This document shows, piece by piece, positions 1 through 8,072 of a stretch of DNA of 21,600 nt. The notes below the pieces were generated by a model. It did not search any database and was not told the origin of the DNA. It saw only the letters and a list, made by a program, of their open reading frames with translations. Source of the stretch: Paulinella micropora (taxonomy: Eukaryota; Cercozoa; Imbricatea; Euglyphida); the NCBI GenBank assembly GCA_009731375.1, contig BJOX01000210.1, positions 505,496 through 527,095 of the forward strand, read 5' to 3'. The position numbers and the translations under genes were made by a program. Position 1 is the first letter of the stretch; each line of letters starts with the position of its first letter.

Positions 1-238
1 TAGTCAGGTAGAATGTCTGGCTAGATCTGTTGTAGGTGGAGGTCAGCGCAGCGTCGCGGACTTCTTCTCGGCAGATAACTCCTCTCACTCCTTGCACCCA
101 CTTGCACATGCACAGCATGCTCATTTGCACATTGCACTGCCAGTCGAGTCTTTGGAGCGGAGCCGCGTCACCGAACGGTCCCGTGCTACCAATGGAGGCA
201 CATGTCCGACAGGATCAAAGGCCAATTGACTGATAAGT
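1..238 (-). other. Non-repetitive left-end island; possible 3' exon or dispersed repeat
   Basis: This complex sequence lies downstream of the kinase exon on the minus strand. Reading minus, a plausible acceptor (ATTGGTAG) ends at 186. From 185 to the window edge one frame stays open (it begins TGPFGDAAPLQRLDW). A second candidate acceptor near 230 gives a short tail that stops inside the island. Either could be the terminal exon of the kinase gene, but I cannot choose between them. Against an exon, bases 192-240 resemble the inverted sequence at 21515-21562, and both copies run into an ATT-type array, which suggests a dispersed repeat. Confidence 0.3.
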
Positions 239-291
239 CTATTATCATTATTATTATCATTATTATTATCATTATTATTATGTTATTATTA

Positions 292-340
<49 letters not shown>

Positions 341-378
341 ATCATCATCATCGTCATTATGATTATCATTATCATGGT
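239..378. repeat. (TTA)n / (ATT)n trinucleotide array
   Basis: Interrupted TTA/ATC triplets, ending in a CATCATCATCATCATCG stretch. On the minus strand it extends the kinase frame as a run of asparagines, which is almost certainly untranslated intron or downstream sequence. Confidence 0.9.
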
Positions 379-622
379 CAATAACATGTACAAGACCTCT
401 CGTCGTTGCATCTCTTGACTGAGAGCGGTTTCTGCGTGCATGAAAAAGGGAGAAGCCTGCAACAAAATAAAAATGCAGTGATACAAAACGATGTCTGCAT
501 TGTTCCAAGCCACAAACGTAGAGAACGATTGGAAGAGTTACAAATAATGTTTGTGAAATTTTGATGCGTATGTCACAAATTTTGCTGGTTATGAGAATCA
601 TTCCCATGTGTAAGCACAGCAC

Positions 623-1864
623 CAGTATCTCTGGAATCGTCGCGCGTTTTTTAGGGTCTTTGTGGAGCCATTTCTCTAGCAAGTCATGCTCCTGCTTTCC
701 AACTTTGTCAAACTCAGGGACCGCGGGAGGCGGCTGCCGCTGTTGGTCTGTCCCCACCAGCATGTCGAAGAACATCAGGCCGGCGGCATAGATATCCGAG
801 GCCTCGCTGAAAGGTGGAATAGATGCCTGCATGAACTCGGGTGCTAAGTACATGGGAGTGAAGCCCAGCACGGTCAGCCGGGTGCGCGCGTATTCTGCCG
901 CCAGGGTCGCGTGCTGCGCTTTGTCTTGACTCACGTCGAAGTCGCCAATCCTCACTTGCAGAGCAGCGCCCTCTTCCAAGAACACATTTTCAGGTTTCAT
1001 GTCGCAGTGGATGATTCCGTGTGCGTGGATGTAGTGAAGCCCCATCAGTAGCTGCCGAAAAATAATGCGGATTTCCTCCTTACTCGGTTGTTGCTTCTCT
1101 TTGAACCAGCAGGCCAGGTTTCCACGACCATACCAAGGCATTTCCAAGTACACCTCCTCTCTCTGCGGATCCCAGAACGTCAGGCTCACACTGACGATAT
1201 GCGGATGGGAACCCAGCTTTTGCAGCAGCCGCGCTTCCTTGAGCAGTCTACTTTTGTCTCTTTCCTCCACCTTAAACACCTTCAGGGCCACTCGTTTTCC
1301 TTCTCTCTCTGCAGAGAAGACAGGGTGTCTTGAAGTCTGCCCATCAATGCGCTTCGCATCGCTGTAGGAGCGGAAAGAAATGTCAGTCCGTTCCAGACCG
1401 CACGTGTCGAACTGGGCCATCCAGAACCTTGCCCAAGCTGGAATTTCCTTTGATTGCACCCGCGACCAATAGAGAGGAAGCAGCAGTTCGGGTCGGTAAC
1501 GCTGCGCTCTGCTTGCCAATAGGTCCCAGTCGCGACGGAACTGCTTGTGGCGTTTCGCGAGTTCTTCTTGCTTTCGTCCCAACTTGTGCTGTAGGCCCTC
1601 CGCTGTCGCTTTCAGGCCTTTTCTTTCTTCGTCATCTTCAGCATCGTTGATGTCTGCTTGCAAGGATTCCATATCGTTTTGCAGGCTGCGGACTGCTCGC
1701 GAGATAGCTTTGATATCCTTGCGATGCGATTTGTAGACTGCCTCCATATCTTTGGACAGCGTTTCTGCAAGGTTCCAGCTCCGTAACTCATCTTCCAGCC
1801 TATCAACCAGCTGTGCTATAGCATGGGCCTCCAAAATAGCGCTCTGCATCTCGTCGTACACAAC
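623..1864 (-). CDS. Kinase-domain exon (414 codons)
   Basis: The acceptor is CTCATATAG and the frame starts VVYDEMQ (phase 0). Residues about 15-125 are charged and helical ([29 protein letters not shown]), a probable coiled coil. The kinase domain runs about 160-414: VALKVFKV with the ATP-binding Lys at 195, alpha-C Glu in KEARLL near 210, catalytic loop HCDMKPEN (Asp 288, Lys 290, Asn 293), metal-binding DFD at 308-310 where DFG is usual, APE at 341-343, SDIYAAG in subdomain IX, and KRATIPEIL as subdomain XI. The glycine loop is degenerate ([10 protein letters not shown]). Cys replaces the Arg of HRD, so this is a non-RD kinase. Key Lys and both Asp are kept, so activity is plausible. I end the exon after EIL, at a weak donor GTGCTG; beyond it the frame runs into non-kinase sequence and poly-Asn from an ATT array. 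Confidence 0.85.
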
Positions 1865-3923
1865 CTATATGAGCACAAAGTGGTAAGTTGCAGATGTGAC
1901 AGTAATTTATTAATAAGAATTTAGGAACCTCTCATAAATTGCATAAGGGAATTAGCAGCTTCTCTTCAAAATAAACACAAGTCTTAACAGATAAAAATAT
2001 CATACTTGGAGAGCCTTGGTCACCACCTCCTGTGGGTAGGTCGAGGCTAAATTGTCTCGAATGAGCTGCTCGTTCATTACTGTGTTGTTGAGACTTGCCA
2101 TGGACTGCAGGTACGTCTCATATTTCAGGGAGCCCGCAGTTAGCCCTTTACCACCACCCTTCAGCACCTAAAAAGATCACAAGTTCAATCAAAAACGTAT
2201 CACACAGAATTCTGCACTTGTGCTGCAAGTATTTGGATGCTTCAAAGGTTGCATGCATATTGATGTAGATATTGGAAAAATGCGACACAGGCTCTAGGCA
2301 ACACGCCTCATACATATAATATATATATGTATGTATATACATACATATATATATGTATATATATATATATGTATATATGTATATATGTATATACATATGT
2401 ATATATATATGTATATATATATATATATAAATGTATATACATATATATGTATACATATGTATATATGTATATATGTATATATATACATATATACAAACGT
2501 ATGTGAGCCTTGCATTTTCGCCAGTCATTATGGCAACACAGGCTCTAGGCAACACGCCTCATACATATATATATATATGTATATACATACATATATATAT
2601 ATGTATATATGTATATATGTATATACATATGTATATATATGTATATATATACATATATATAAATGTATATACATATGTATGTATACATATGTATATATGT
2701 ATGTATGTATATATATACATATATACAAACGTATGTGAGCCTTGCATTTTCGCAAGTCATTATGGTGGGATCATCAACAAAAAGTCTTGAAAGAGTTACT
2801 TGAACGAACGGCTCGAGCGCATTTCCCAAGTCGCAGGCTGCTTTCATTCTCTCCTCTCTAGCCACATCCAGCTTTTTGGCCCACGTTGCGCACATCTCCA
2901 GCGCAGCCTCAATCTCTTCCTTCGAACTTTTCTTTTCCTTTGCGCCCTGTTCCAGATCCTTCACCTCATGTACTTTTCCTTCGGTTTTTCCATTCAAGAG
3001 TCGCGTTGCAGACTGTCGCAGCCAGTTGCATCGCCTGATGATCCGGTCCTGGATCGGCATGGTGTGTTTGCCAGTCGACTCGGGCAGTTCCAACGTACGC
3101 ACTTGCTGCAAAAACTGCTTAGCCGCTGCCTGCCATTCGTCGTTGAGCTGTTTCTTTGAGGTCAGAGCTTCGTTTAGGCGATCTAATAAGGCATGCTGAT
3201 CCAAATGAGATTCAGAAGACAACGGCAACAGCCCGAGCTCAAGAATCAGTCGGTTGACTGCCTTGGCCTATGGACAGGTAAGCAGCACATTAGCATACTG
3301 GGGACAGGTCAGAAATTTGGCAAAAATAATTTACCACTATGAAAGCTTGGCAAAAATAATTTACCACTATGAATTCCAAAAGTCATTGACCAGTCTAGTT
3401 TTAGGTATGGACAAGCCAAGAAGAGTGATAGGTATGGACCTTAGCTTCAAGCTGTAGGATCGGTTTGAAGTCAGGCAGTTCTGGCGGCAACGATTTCAGG
3501 GTTAATCGTAGAAAGTCTTCTCTTGCTTTTTGTTCAGTATTCAAACGGGGCAGATCGAGCTTCGACCTGTCGTAACCAGAGATATCAGAGAGTCAAACTG
3601 CATGACCATATCACGACGATCATGTGCTCAATATAAGCACGGGGACACTTACTCAGTTTGTGAGGCCACGTGTTCGAGACCAGACAGCACAGCGGGCAGG
3701 CCTAGAGTGCACTTTATGCAAAAAGAAAAAGATGACAGGTACGGAATTAGTAATGCTAATTTACATTTTTGTGAGTATTCAATTTTCTGTGCTAAATTTT
3801 ACCTATCATCAAGCAAGCAGCTAGCTACAGCAAACTTAGTTTGTCATCAAATAACATCTCTCTCTGCCTTACTCTTTCTCTCTCTGAATCACACACATAT
3901 GCTCGCTCTCTTTCTATTCCTCA

Positions 3924-3959
<36 letters not shown>

Positions 3960-4119
3960 CTCTCTCTTAGGCGCGTGCGAGCTTTCTAAAGAAAGTTGAA
4001 GGTCACACAAAGCATAGGTTGAAACTGCATGTTAAATATACCAATGCATGGACCGTACAAAATACACTTGCATGGCTGTATATAAATTGCACAAACGATA
4101 TATATATATATGTATATAT

Positions 4120-4151
<32 letters not shown>

Positions 4152-4162
4152 CCCCTCCCTCC

Positions 4163-4195
<33 letters not shown>

Positions 4196-5355
4196 TGTCT
4201 CTCTCGATCATACATACGAGTTTCTTTTGCTGGTTGCCTGGCTCCTGGTTGATCTGCTGGTTTGCTACGAACACACAAGCACATTATGTTATATTGTACT
4301 CTATTATAAACACCATTTTTAAGTGTTGACCTTGAGTCTTTAGATAATATATTGTCACTCCGTTCTTCACGTGTTCCACCACTGGCACTAGCGACACGAA
4401 TGACGTTGCTCCAGTCTATAAAGAGCGCGTGGAGCATGGGATGTTGACCTGTATGAGTTTTGATTTGAGAAGCAGGAGGATCGGGGTATGATTGTGTTGA
4501 TGCATGCATCAATTCCATGTACTGCTGATTCTGCCCTCTGCTACTTACGTAATTCTCCTTTCGCTTGATGTCCATGAGAACATTAAGAACCCTGTGGTGA
4601 CCAAGGCACTCTGCCAAGCCCCATGCATCCATCCCGGCCTAGAAAAGAAAACGTAAAGAAAGGCATGACTGCAATTTCTGTATGTACGAATGTCGTAGGA
4701 CGGCTTCACCTTGCTACTTACATTATCTCGCGCATCGACGTTGGCCTTGGCAGCAATCAGAAATTTAACCACTCTTGCTTTGTCCTTGCGAGTGGCATGT
4801 TTCAGAGCCGTTCCGCCGACCTAAATAGTCAAGATGAGAAGGGAGCCAGAAGTCAGCATAGTAGCTTGAATCCGCGTGCTCATTACAACAGGAATCAGAT
4901 ATACATATATTCTCCATTATGGGTGTATTTACTTCTATACAAATTTTATAAAGTTCATTACGTTAAGGAACATGGAGAGAAAAAAAAACCCCCCAAAGAA
5001 GCAAACATAGTCCAGAAGCGAAATCGTGACATGTTTAGAAAGCAATTAATCAACTATACATATATAACTATCTAAAAATCTATCTATCTATCTATCTATC
5101 TGTCTATCTATCTATCTATCTATAATTCATCAGTATATCTGCCTCTATCATTCTGGATATCTTACAACGTCTCGTGCTTCAAGATTGGCTTTCGCAGCGA
5201 TGAGCGCCTTAGCAACCCCTCTGTCACCTATTTATACATAAATACATACATACATACATGCATACATGCATACATGCATAGATACATAGATGCATAAATA
5301 CATACATACATACATACATACAAATATATATATATATATATTATATATATATATG

Positions 5356-5401
<46 letters not shown>

Positions 5402-6398
5402 CATACCTCGACGTGCGGCCCACATTAAGGCGGTCTGGCCGTACTACAAACAAACGTCATCATCATCATCATCATCATCATTAATGTTGTTGCTGTTGTT
5501 GTTGCTGTTATTGTTGCTACTATTTATAGTCATATGCATTTTCATTCACATCAAGACAGTCTGGCTGTATTACAAACAAAACAAGCATGAGTGGATAATA
5601 ATGCATATTGACAATTTAAACAAAGGCTGATATGATGACAAAATCGTCTATCTATCTATCTATCTATTTATCTATCTATCTATTCAGAATGCCTTGATTC
5701 CTAGAGAAATTTATGTGTTCTGACTGTATTTGGTCCTTGCTACTTACCTCATCCTGTGCTTCAAGGTTGGCCTTCGCTTGAATGAGCCTTCTTATCACCG
5801 CCATCCTTTGAGGCATTTGCTGTCCGGCACCTTCTTGCGAGGCCAGCATCAGTGCAGTCACTCCATCCTAGATGTACCAATAGTCCAATAGAGACAATGA
5901 GCACACAGCATCTGATGGTATCTGCGAGTGAAAACGTATAACATCCATCTAACAATATACATGTTGCTGTGTTATGCTTGCTGTGTTATGCCCTGACCGA
6001 ATTGCTTACATCGGCTGGGACCTCCCATAGCAGTTTTTTCACACGAGCCACTTCGCAATTCTGGACCGCCTTCTTCAACTCTTCTTCTTTGTCTTCGTCT
6101 TCTTCTTGTTCCTCTCCGTCTTGTTCCTCTTCGTCAATACATTCTTCGTCGTCTTCCTCTTCGTTATCATATTCTTCGTGATCATGTTCTTCGTCATCAT
6201 ATTCTTCGTTATCATGTTCTCCGTTTTCTTCCTCTTTGTTGTCTTCTAACTCTGGATATTTTCCTTGTTCCTCCTCCTTCTCCTCCTCCTTCTCCTCCTC
6301 CTTCTCCTCCTCCTCCTCCTCCCAATCCTCACTTTGTTCTTCGTCCTCTTCCTCTTCTTCATTCTCCTTCTCCCACTCGTCTTCCTCCTGTGCCAGGC
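623..6398 (-). CDS. Ankyrin-repeat / coiled-coil / protein kinase gene, multi-exon (span of model)
   Basis: Twelve exons read in descending order: 6398-6010, 5867-5748, 5443-5407, 5227-5166, 4820-4722, 4638-4545, 4448-4371, 3701-3653, 3566-3440, 3267-2800, 2167-2006, 1864-623. Every junction has AG acceptor and GT donor, and phases agree throughout. The joined product has roughly 975 residues plus missing ends. The order is an acidic segment (74 of 129 residues D/E), about four ankyrin repeats, a helical charged middle, then a kinase domain of about 250 residues. Ankyrin repeats usually bind protein partners, and the kinase presumably phosphorylates Ser/Thr proteins; substrate and pathway are not readable. 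No initiator Met is visible, so the start lies upstream. The last exon is also unresolved. Weakest joints are 4545/4448 (donor choice) and 3440 (donor GTCCAT). The alternative is two adjacent genes, an ankyrin gene and a kinase gene. Confidence 0.72.
1865..2005 (-). other. Intron, 141 bp
   Basis: Donor GTATGATAT after CTCCAA, acceptor ATATAG before GTTGTGTAC. AT-rich, with no microsatellite. Phase 0 on both sides. Confidence 0.8.
2006..2167 (-). CDS. Helical linker exon (54 codons)
   Basis: The acceptor is GATCTTTTTAG and the donor is GTATGATAT. The frame begins [12 protein letters not shown] and ends QEVVTKALQ, phase 0 at both ends. It joins the charged middle region to the kinase exon. No recognised domain; the sequence looks helical ([19 protein letters not shown]). 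It is too short to show up as a long open frame, and is supported by splice sites and by phase agreement with both neighbours. Confidence 0.75.
2168..2799 (-). other. Intron, 632 bp, with a tandemly duplicated AT-rich block
   Basis: The donor is GTAACTCTTT. Most of the intron is two copies of a 230-250 bp block (2285-2533 and 2536-2765). Each copy starts ACACAGGCTCTAGGCAACACG, has an alternating TATA/CATA core, and ends GCCTTGCATTTTCGC(C/A)AGTCATTATGG. Confidence 0.75.
2285..2765. repeat. Tandem duplication, two copies about 251 bp apart
   Basis: Unique edges are nearly identical in the two copies, while the internal TATATG/CATATA core differs in length (249 and 230 bp). The duplication followed by microsatellite slippage is visible directly. 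Confidence 0.92.
2800..3267 (-). CDS. Charged helical exon (156 codons)
   Basis: The acceptor is GTCCATAG; the frame begins [18 protein letters not shown] and ends GNALEPFVQ before GTAACT, phase 0 at both ends. It is rich in Lys, Glu, Gln and Leu (for example [18 protein letters not shown] and [20 protein letters not shown]), predicting long helices or a coiled coil. No catalytic motif or known family recognised. It lies between the ankyrin part and the kinase part, so it may act as a spacer or oligomerisation segment (inference). Confidence 0.78.
3268..3439 (-). other. Intron, 172 bp, with a 30-bp direct duplication
   Basis: Bases 3317-3343 and 3347-3373 are two copies of TTGGCAAAAATAATTTACCA followed by CTATGAA. 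Two GGTATGGAC repeats lie near its 5' end on the minus strand. The donor GTCCAT is weak. Confidence 0.65.
3440..3566 (-). CDS. Small linker exon (127 bp)
   Basis: The acceptor is GGTTACGACAG. One base completes a codon, then the frame reads [17 protein letters not shown] and ends PILQLEAK. Entry phase 2 and exit phase 0 match both neighbours. No domain recognised; the residues are amphipathic. Confidence 0.65.
3653..3701 (-). CDS. Micro-exon (49 bp)
   Basis: The acceptor is AGTGCACTCTAG and the donor is a strong GTAAGTGTCC. In the phase required by both neighbours it reads [15 protein letters not shown] plus split codons. It turns the exit phase 1 of 4371-4448 into the entry phase 2 of 3440-3566; skipping it would break the frame, since 49 is not a multiple of 3. 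Confidence 0.62.
3702..4370 (-). other. Intron, 669 bp, with two (CT)n arrays and a CATA/TATA tract
   Basis: On the plus strand, CT-rich arrays occupy about 3860-3968 and 4122-4206. Between them is an island of about 130 bp with no recognised feature and a short TATATATG run. The arrays give Ser-Leu open frames that are not genes. Confidence 0.7.
4371..4448 (-). CDS. Exon after the ankyrin block (78 bp)
   Basis: The acceptor is AAACTCATACAG. The only stop-free frame reads [20 protein letters not shown] and ends ASGGT before GTGAAG. Entry and exit are both phase 1. [19 protein letters not shown] could be a degenerate ankyrin repeat. The upstream junction is ambiguous: the sequence up to 4638 is also open without splicing. 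Confidence 0.55.
4449..4544 (-). other. 96-bp in-frame intron or retained segment
   Basis: The segment between 4638-4545 and 4448-4371 is 96 nt, a multiple of 3, with no stop in the coding frame. Retention would therefore add 32 residues. The stronger donor GTAAGT lies 4 nt upstream (cutting after 4549) and would shift the frame into a stop within the next exon. Confidence 0.5.
4545..4638 (-). CDS. Ankyrin-like exon (94 bp)
   Basis: The acceptor is CTTTTCTAG. The frame reads [18 protein letters not shown], then [13 protein letters not shown]. This matches the ankyrin pattern (G.D.W.LA...GH..VL..L). It starts in phase 0 exactly at a repeat boundary. Two overlapping donors exist, GTAAGT (last base 4549) and GTAGCA (last base 4545); only the latter, or retention, keeps the kinase frame. 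Confidence 0.7.
4722..4820 (-). CDS. Ankyrin repeat exon (33 codons)
   Basis: The acceptor is GACTATTTAG and the donor is GTAAGTAGCAAGG, phase 0 at both ends. It reads [19 protein letters not shown] followed by [14 protein letters not shown], one complete 33-residue ankyrin repeat in the usual register (xGxTALxxA...VVxxLIxAxAxVxARDN). Its exact one-repeat length points to modular exon duplication. Confidence 0.88.
4821..5165 (-). other. Intron, 345 bp, with a TATC array
   Basis: The donor GTAAGATATCC follows ARDV. It contains a TATC/TGTC array at about 5078-5122. The rest is AT-rich with no recognised feature. Confidence 0.75.
5166..5227 (-). CDS. Second half of an ankyrin repeat (62 bp)
   Basis: The acceptor is TATAAATAG. 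With one base carried from the previous exon it reads [21 protein letters not shown], then donor GTAAGATATC, phase 0 exit. It completes the repeat started at 5443-5407. Confidence 0.82.
5228..5406 (-). other. Intron, 179 bp, CATA and TA arrays
   Basis: Almost wholly CATA/CATG repeats and alternating TA. The donor GTATGTATATAC merges into the repeat, and the acceptor is AAATAG. This intron splits one ankyrin repeat, unlike its neighbours. Confidence 0.8.
5407..5443 (-). CDS. First half of an ankyrin repeat (37 bp)
   Basis: The acceptor is TTTGTTTGTAG and the donor GTATGTATAT. It reads [13 protein letters not shown], the TPLHxAAxxG core of an ankyrin repeat. It enters in phase 0 at a repeat boundary and exits in phase 1. 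Confidence 0.82.
5444..5747 (-). other. Intron, 304 bp, with CAT and TATC repeats
   Basis: Contains (ATC)n near 5458-5481, GTT-rich triplets to 5515, and (TATC)n at about 5647-5683. The short phrase CAGTCTGGC(T/C)GTA(T/C)TACAAACAAA at 5565 echoes the exon edge at 5433-5454, a possible remnant of a duplicated exon. Confidence 0.7.
5748..5867 (-). CDS. Ankyrin repeat exon (40 codons)
   Basis: The acceptor is TTGGTACATCTAG and the donor is GTAAGTAGCAAGG, phase 0 at both ends. It reads [13 protein letters not shown], an insertion AGQQMPQRM, then [18 protein letters not shown]. It is one ankyrin repeat with about seven extra residues in the loop between its helices. Confidence 0.87.
5868..6009 (-). 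other. Intron, 142 bp
   Basis: Donor GTAAGCAATTC, acceptor ACATCTAG. No simple repeat array is present. Confidence 0.8.
6010..6398 (-). CDS. Acidic N-terminal exon leading into ankyrin repeats (389 bp)
   Basis: The acceptor is GTATGTATAG and the donor GTAAGCAATT; entry phase 1, exit phase 0. Of 129 full codons, 74 encode Glu or Asp, with runs such as [18 protein letters not shown]. The last 25 residues ([20 protein letters not shown], then PAD) are a half ankyrin repeat completed by the next exon. The acidic stretch is written mostly in GAG/GAA codons and could have grown by triplet slippage. It contains no Met, so translation starts upstream. Acidic tracts of this kind occur in nuclear or chromatin proteins, but location here is unknown. 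Confidence 0.8.
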
Positions 6399-6420
6399 CT
6401 ATACATACATACATACAATA

Positions 6421-6473
<53 letters not shown>

Positions 6474-6474
6474 C
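6399..6474 (-). other. Probable intron with a (GATA)n array
   Basis: Bases 6421-6472 are ATAG repeats on the plus strand, preceded by CATA. This is an intron only if 6475-6528 is an exon. Confidence 0.4.
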
Positions 6475-6528
6475 TGGCCGCTGCTGAAACGCTGTCTCGC
6501 CTCCTTGGCTTGCGGGGGGCCGGTGGAA
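6475..6528 (-). CDS. Possible upstream exon (54 bp)
   Basis: The acceptor-like sequence is ATGATCTGTTAG. In phase 1 it reads PPAPRKPRRRDSVSAAA and leaves one base that joins the next exon as [12 protein letters not shown]. Phase and composition (basic and Pro-rich next to acidic) are plausible. The donor GTCTATCTATC is weak. It is GC-rich, unlike the flanking repeats. Nothing upstream of it shows a clear start codon. Confidence 0.35.
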
Positions 6529-6539
6529 CTAACAGATCA

Positions 6540-6815
6540 TTTAAGGATTATGGTTGTGATTATGGTTGTGATTATGGTTGTGGTTATGGTTGTGGTTATG
6601 GTTGTAGTTATGATGATTACGCGTATGATTATAATGTGATTATGATTATGATTATGATTATGATTATGATTATGATCATGATTATGATTATGATTATGAT
6701 TATGATTATGATTATGATTATGATTATGATTATGATTATGATTAAGGTTGATTATGATTATGATTATGATTATGATTATGATTATGATTATGATTATAAT
6801 TATGATTATTACACG
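6540..6815. repeat. (GATTAT)n hexamer array with a variant (GATTATGGTTGT)n head
   Basis: Bases 6546-6604 use units GATTATGGTTGT / GGTTATGGTTGT; about 6636-6815 is near-pure GATTAT. Unit drift along the array is visible. Frames through it encode IM, DYDY or NH repeats and are not genes. Confidence 0.93.
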
Positions 6816-6897
6816 CAAATACACACACACACACACATACATACATTCATACATACATGCATGCATACATGCATGCATACATGCATGCATACTTACA
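6816..6897. repeat. (CA)n and CATA/CATG array
   Basis: ACACAC followed by CATACATACATT and CATGCATGCATA units, ending at the dispersed repeat that starts at 6899. Confidence 0.9.
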
Positions 6898-6898
6898 T

Positions 6899-7132
6899 CC
6901 AGATTTTTTGTCCATCACTTTTTTTTGCGACCTTATGATGTAAAAATATAACAGATAATGAAAGTTGACAAAGCTAAAAAACAGATACGATTTACATAAC
7001 TAAGATAAAAGCACGGATGAAACTAGTAAAGATGATTTACTATTAACTCAACAAGATCACAAGAGGCAAAATTGTGCACATGGCAGCGTTTTTCTGTCAG
7101 CTAACCGCGCAATACCCTCAACGCTCATCAAA
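6899..7132. repeat. Dispersed repeat, copy A
   Basis: It shares with 12401-12629, in the same order, GGATTTT/AGATTTT, AGATAATG, GATGAAACTAGT(A/G)AAGAT, GATGATTTACT, CACAAGAGG and AATACCCTCAACGCTCATCA (the last 20 bases identical). Both copies directly follow a CATA array. No open frame is retained. Similarity may continue weakly beyond 7132 (ATCGTCATTGTCCCCAGCCC near 7179). Confidence 0.8.
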
Positions 7133-7560
7133 AGAAACAACGTGACCAAGTACTATACATTTTTGCGTCTGTGTGGGATCGTCATTGTCCCCAGCCCTTA
7201 ATTTTGTTGTTTATTTACTGCTGCTGCTGCTACGTTTGTTTGTTTGCTTGTGTGTGTTTGTGTGTGTTTGTGTGTGTTTGTGTGTGTGTGTTTTTTTTTT
7301 TTGTTTGTTTGTTTGTTTGCTTGTTTGTTTGTTTGTTTCAGGTAGCACCTCTGAAAGAAAACACAACCATGATTACTTTTAGCCCCTCTGTAAACACATC
7401 AATGACTATCAAAACTAAAGTAATAAATGCAAAATAAAATATAAAATCAAATGCAGAATAAAGTAAAATAAAGTATGAAATAAAATGTTAAATAAAATGT
7501 TAAATAAAATAAAGTAAAATGAAATTTAATTTTATGACATATTTTGGCACGTGTGTGGGG
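7133..7560. other. Low-complexity intergenic stretch: GT/TTTG arrays and A-rich AATAAAAT repeats
   Basis: Contains (CTG)n at 7218-7230, GTTT/GTGT arrays at 7234-7337, and AAATAAAAT-type repeats at about 7424-7530. A short phrase beginning CAGGTAGC recurs at 7338 and 7566. No gene seen. Confidence 0.7.
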
Positions 7561-7589
7561 TCCTCAGGTAGCGTATCTGTAAACGCATC

Positions 7590-8072
7590 CACAACTCTAT
7601 GTATACATACATGCATGCATATTATGTACATGTATGTATGTATGTATGCATGCATGTATGTATGTATTTATTTATGTATGTATGCATACATGTAGGTAAA
7701 ATTGTGTGTAGGTAACATTGTGTGTACGCATTAATGTGTGTGTGTACGTAATGTATGTAATGTATGTAATGTACCTGGCTTGTAGGACGAAGGCAATGGT
7801 GCTTGTGGGTCAAACTTGGTCTATGCATACACATACATACACAATATACACGTACATACACATACATACATACATAGACTTACAGGCATACATACAGACA
7901 AACAGACAGATATACAGACATACAGACATACAGACATATAATGTTACCCCCTTGGCCTTAAGATTGAAGGGGTCTACGCTGTCATCCTGCGTATGTATGT
8001 ATGTATGTATGTATGAATGTATGAATGTATGAATGTATGAATGTATAATGTTTGTATGTATGTATGTATGTA
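7590..8072. repeat. CATA / TATG / CAGA arrays with two small islands
   Basis: TATG arrays at 7627-7690 and 7990-8072, CATA arrays at 7823-7880, and ACAGACAT at 7890-7938. Islands at about 7763-7822 and 7939-7990 have no coding signal. ATAATGTTACCCCCTTGG at 7938 and CCAAGGGAATATTAT at 8073 form an imperfect inverted repeat. Confidence 0.8.

Noticed and set aside
3530-3970. 146-codon plus-strand frame over the kinase-gene introns
   Set aside because: It overlaps two minus-strand exons that have consistent splicing, and ends in a Ser-Leu run from the CT array.
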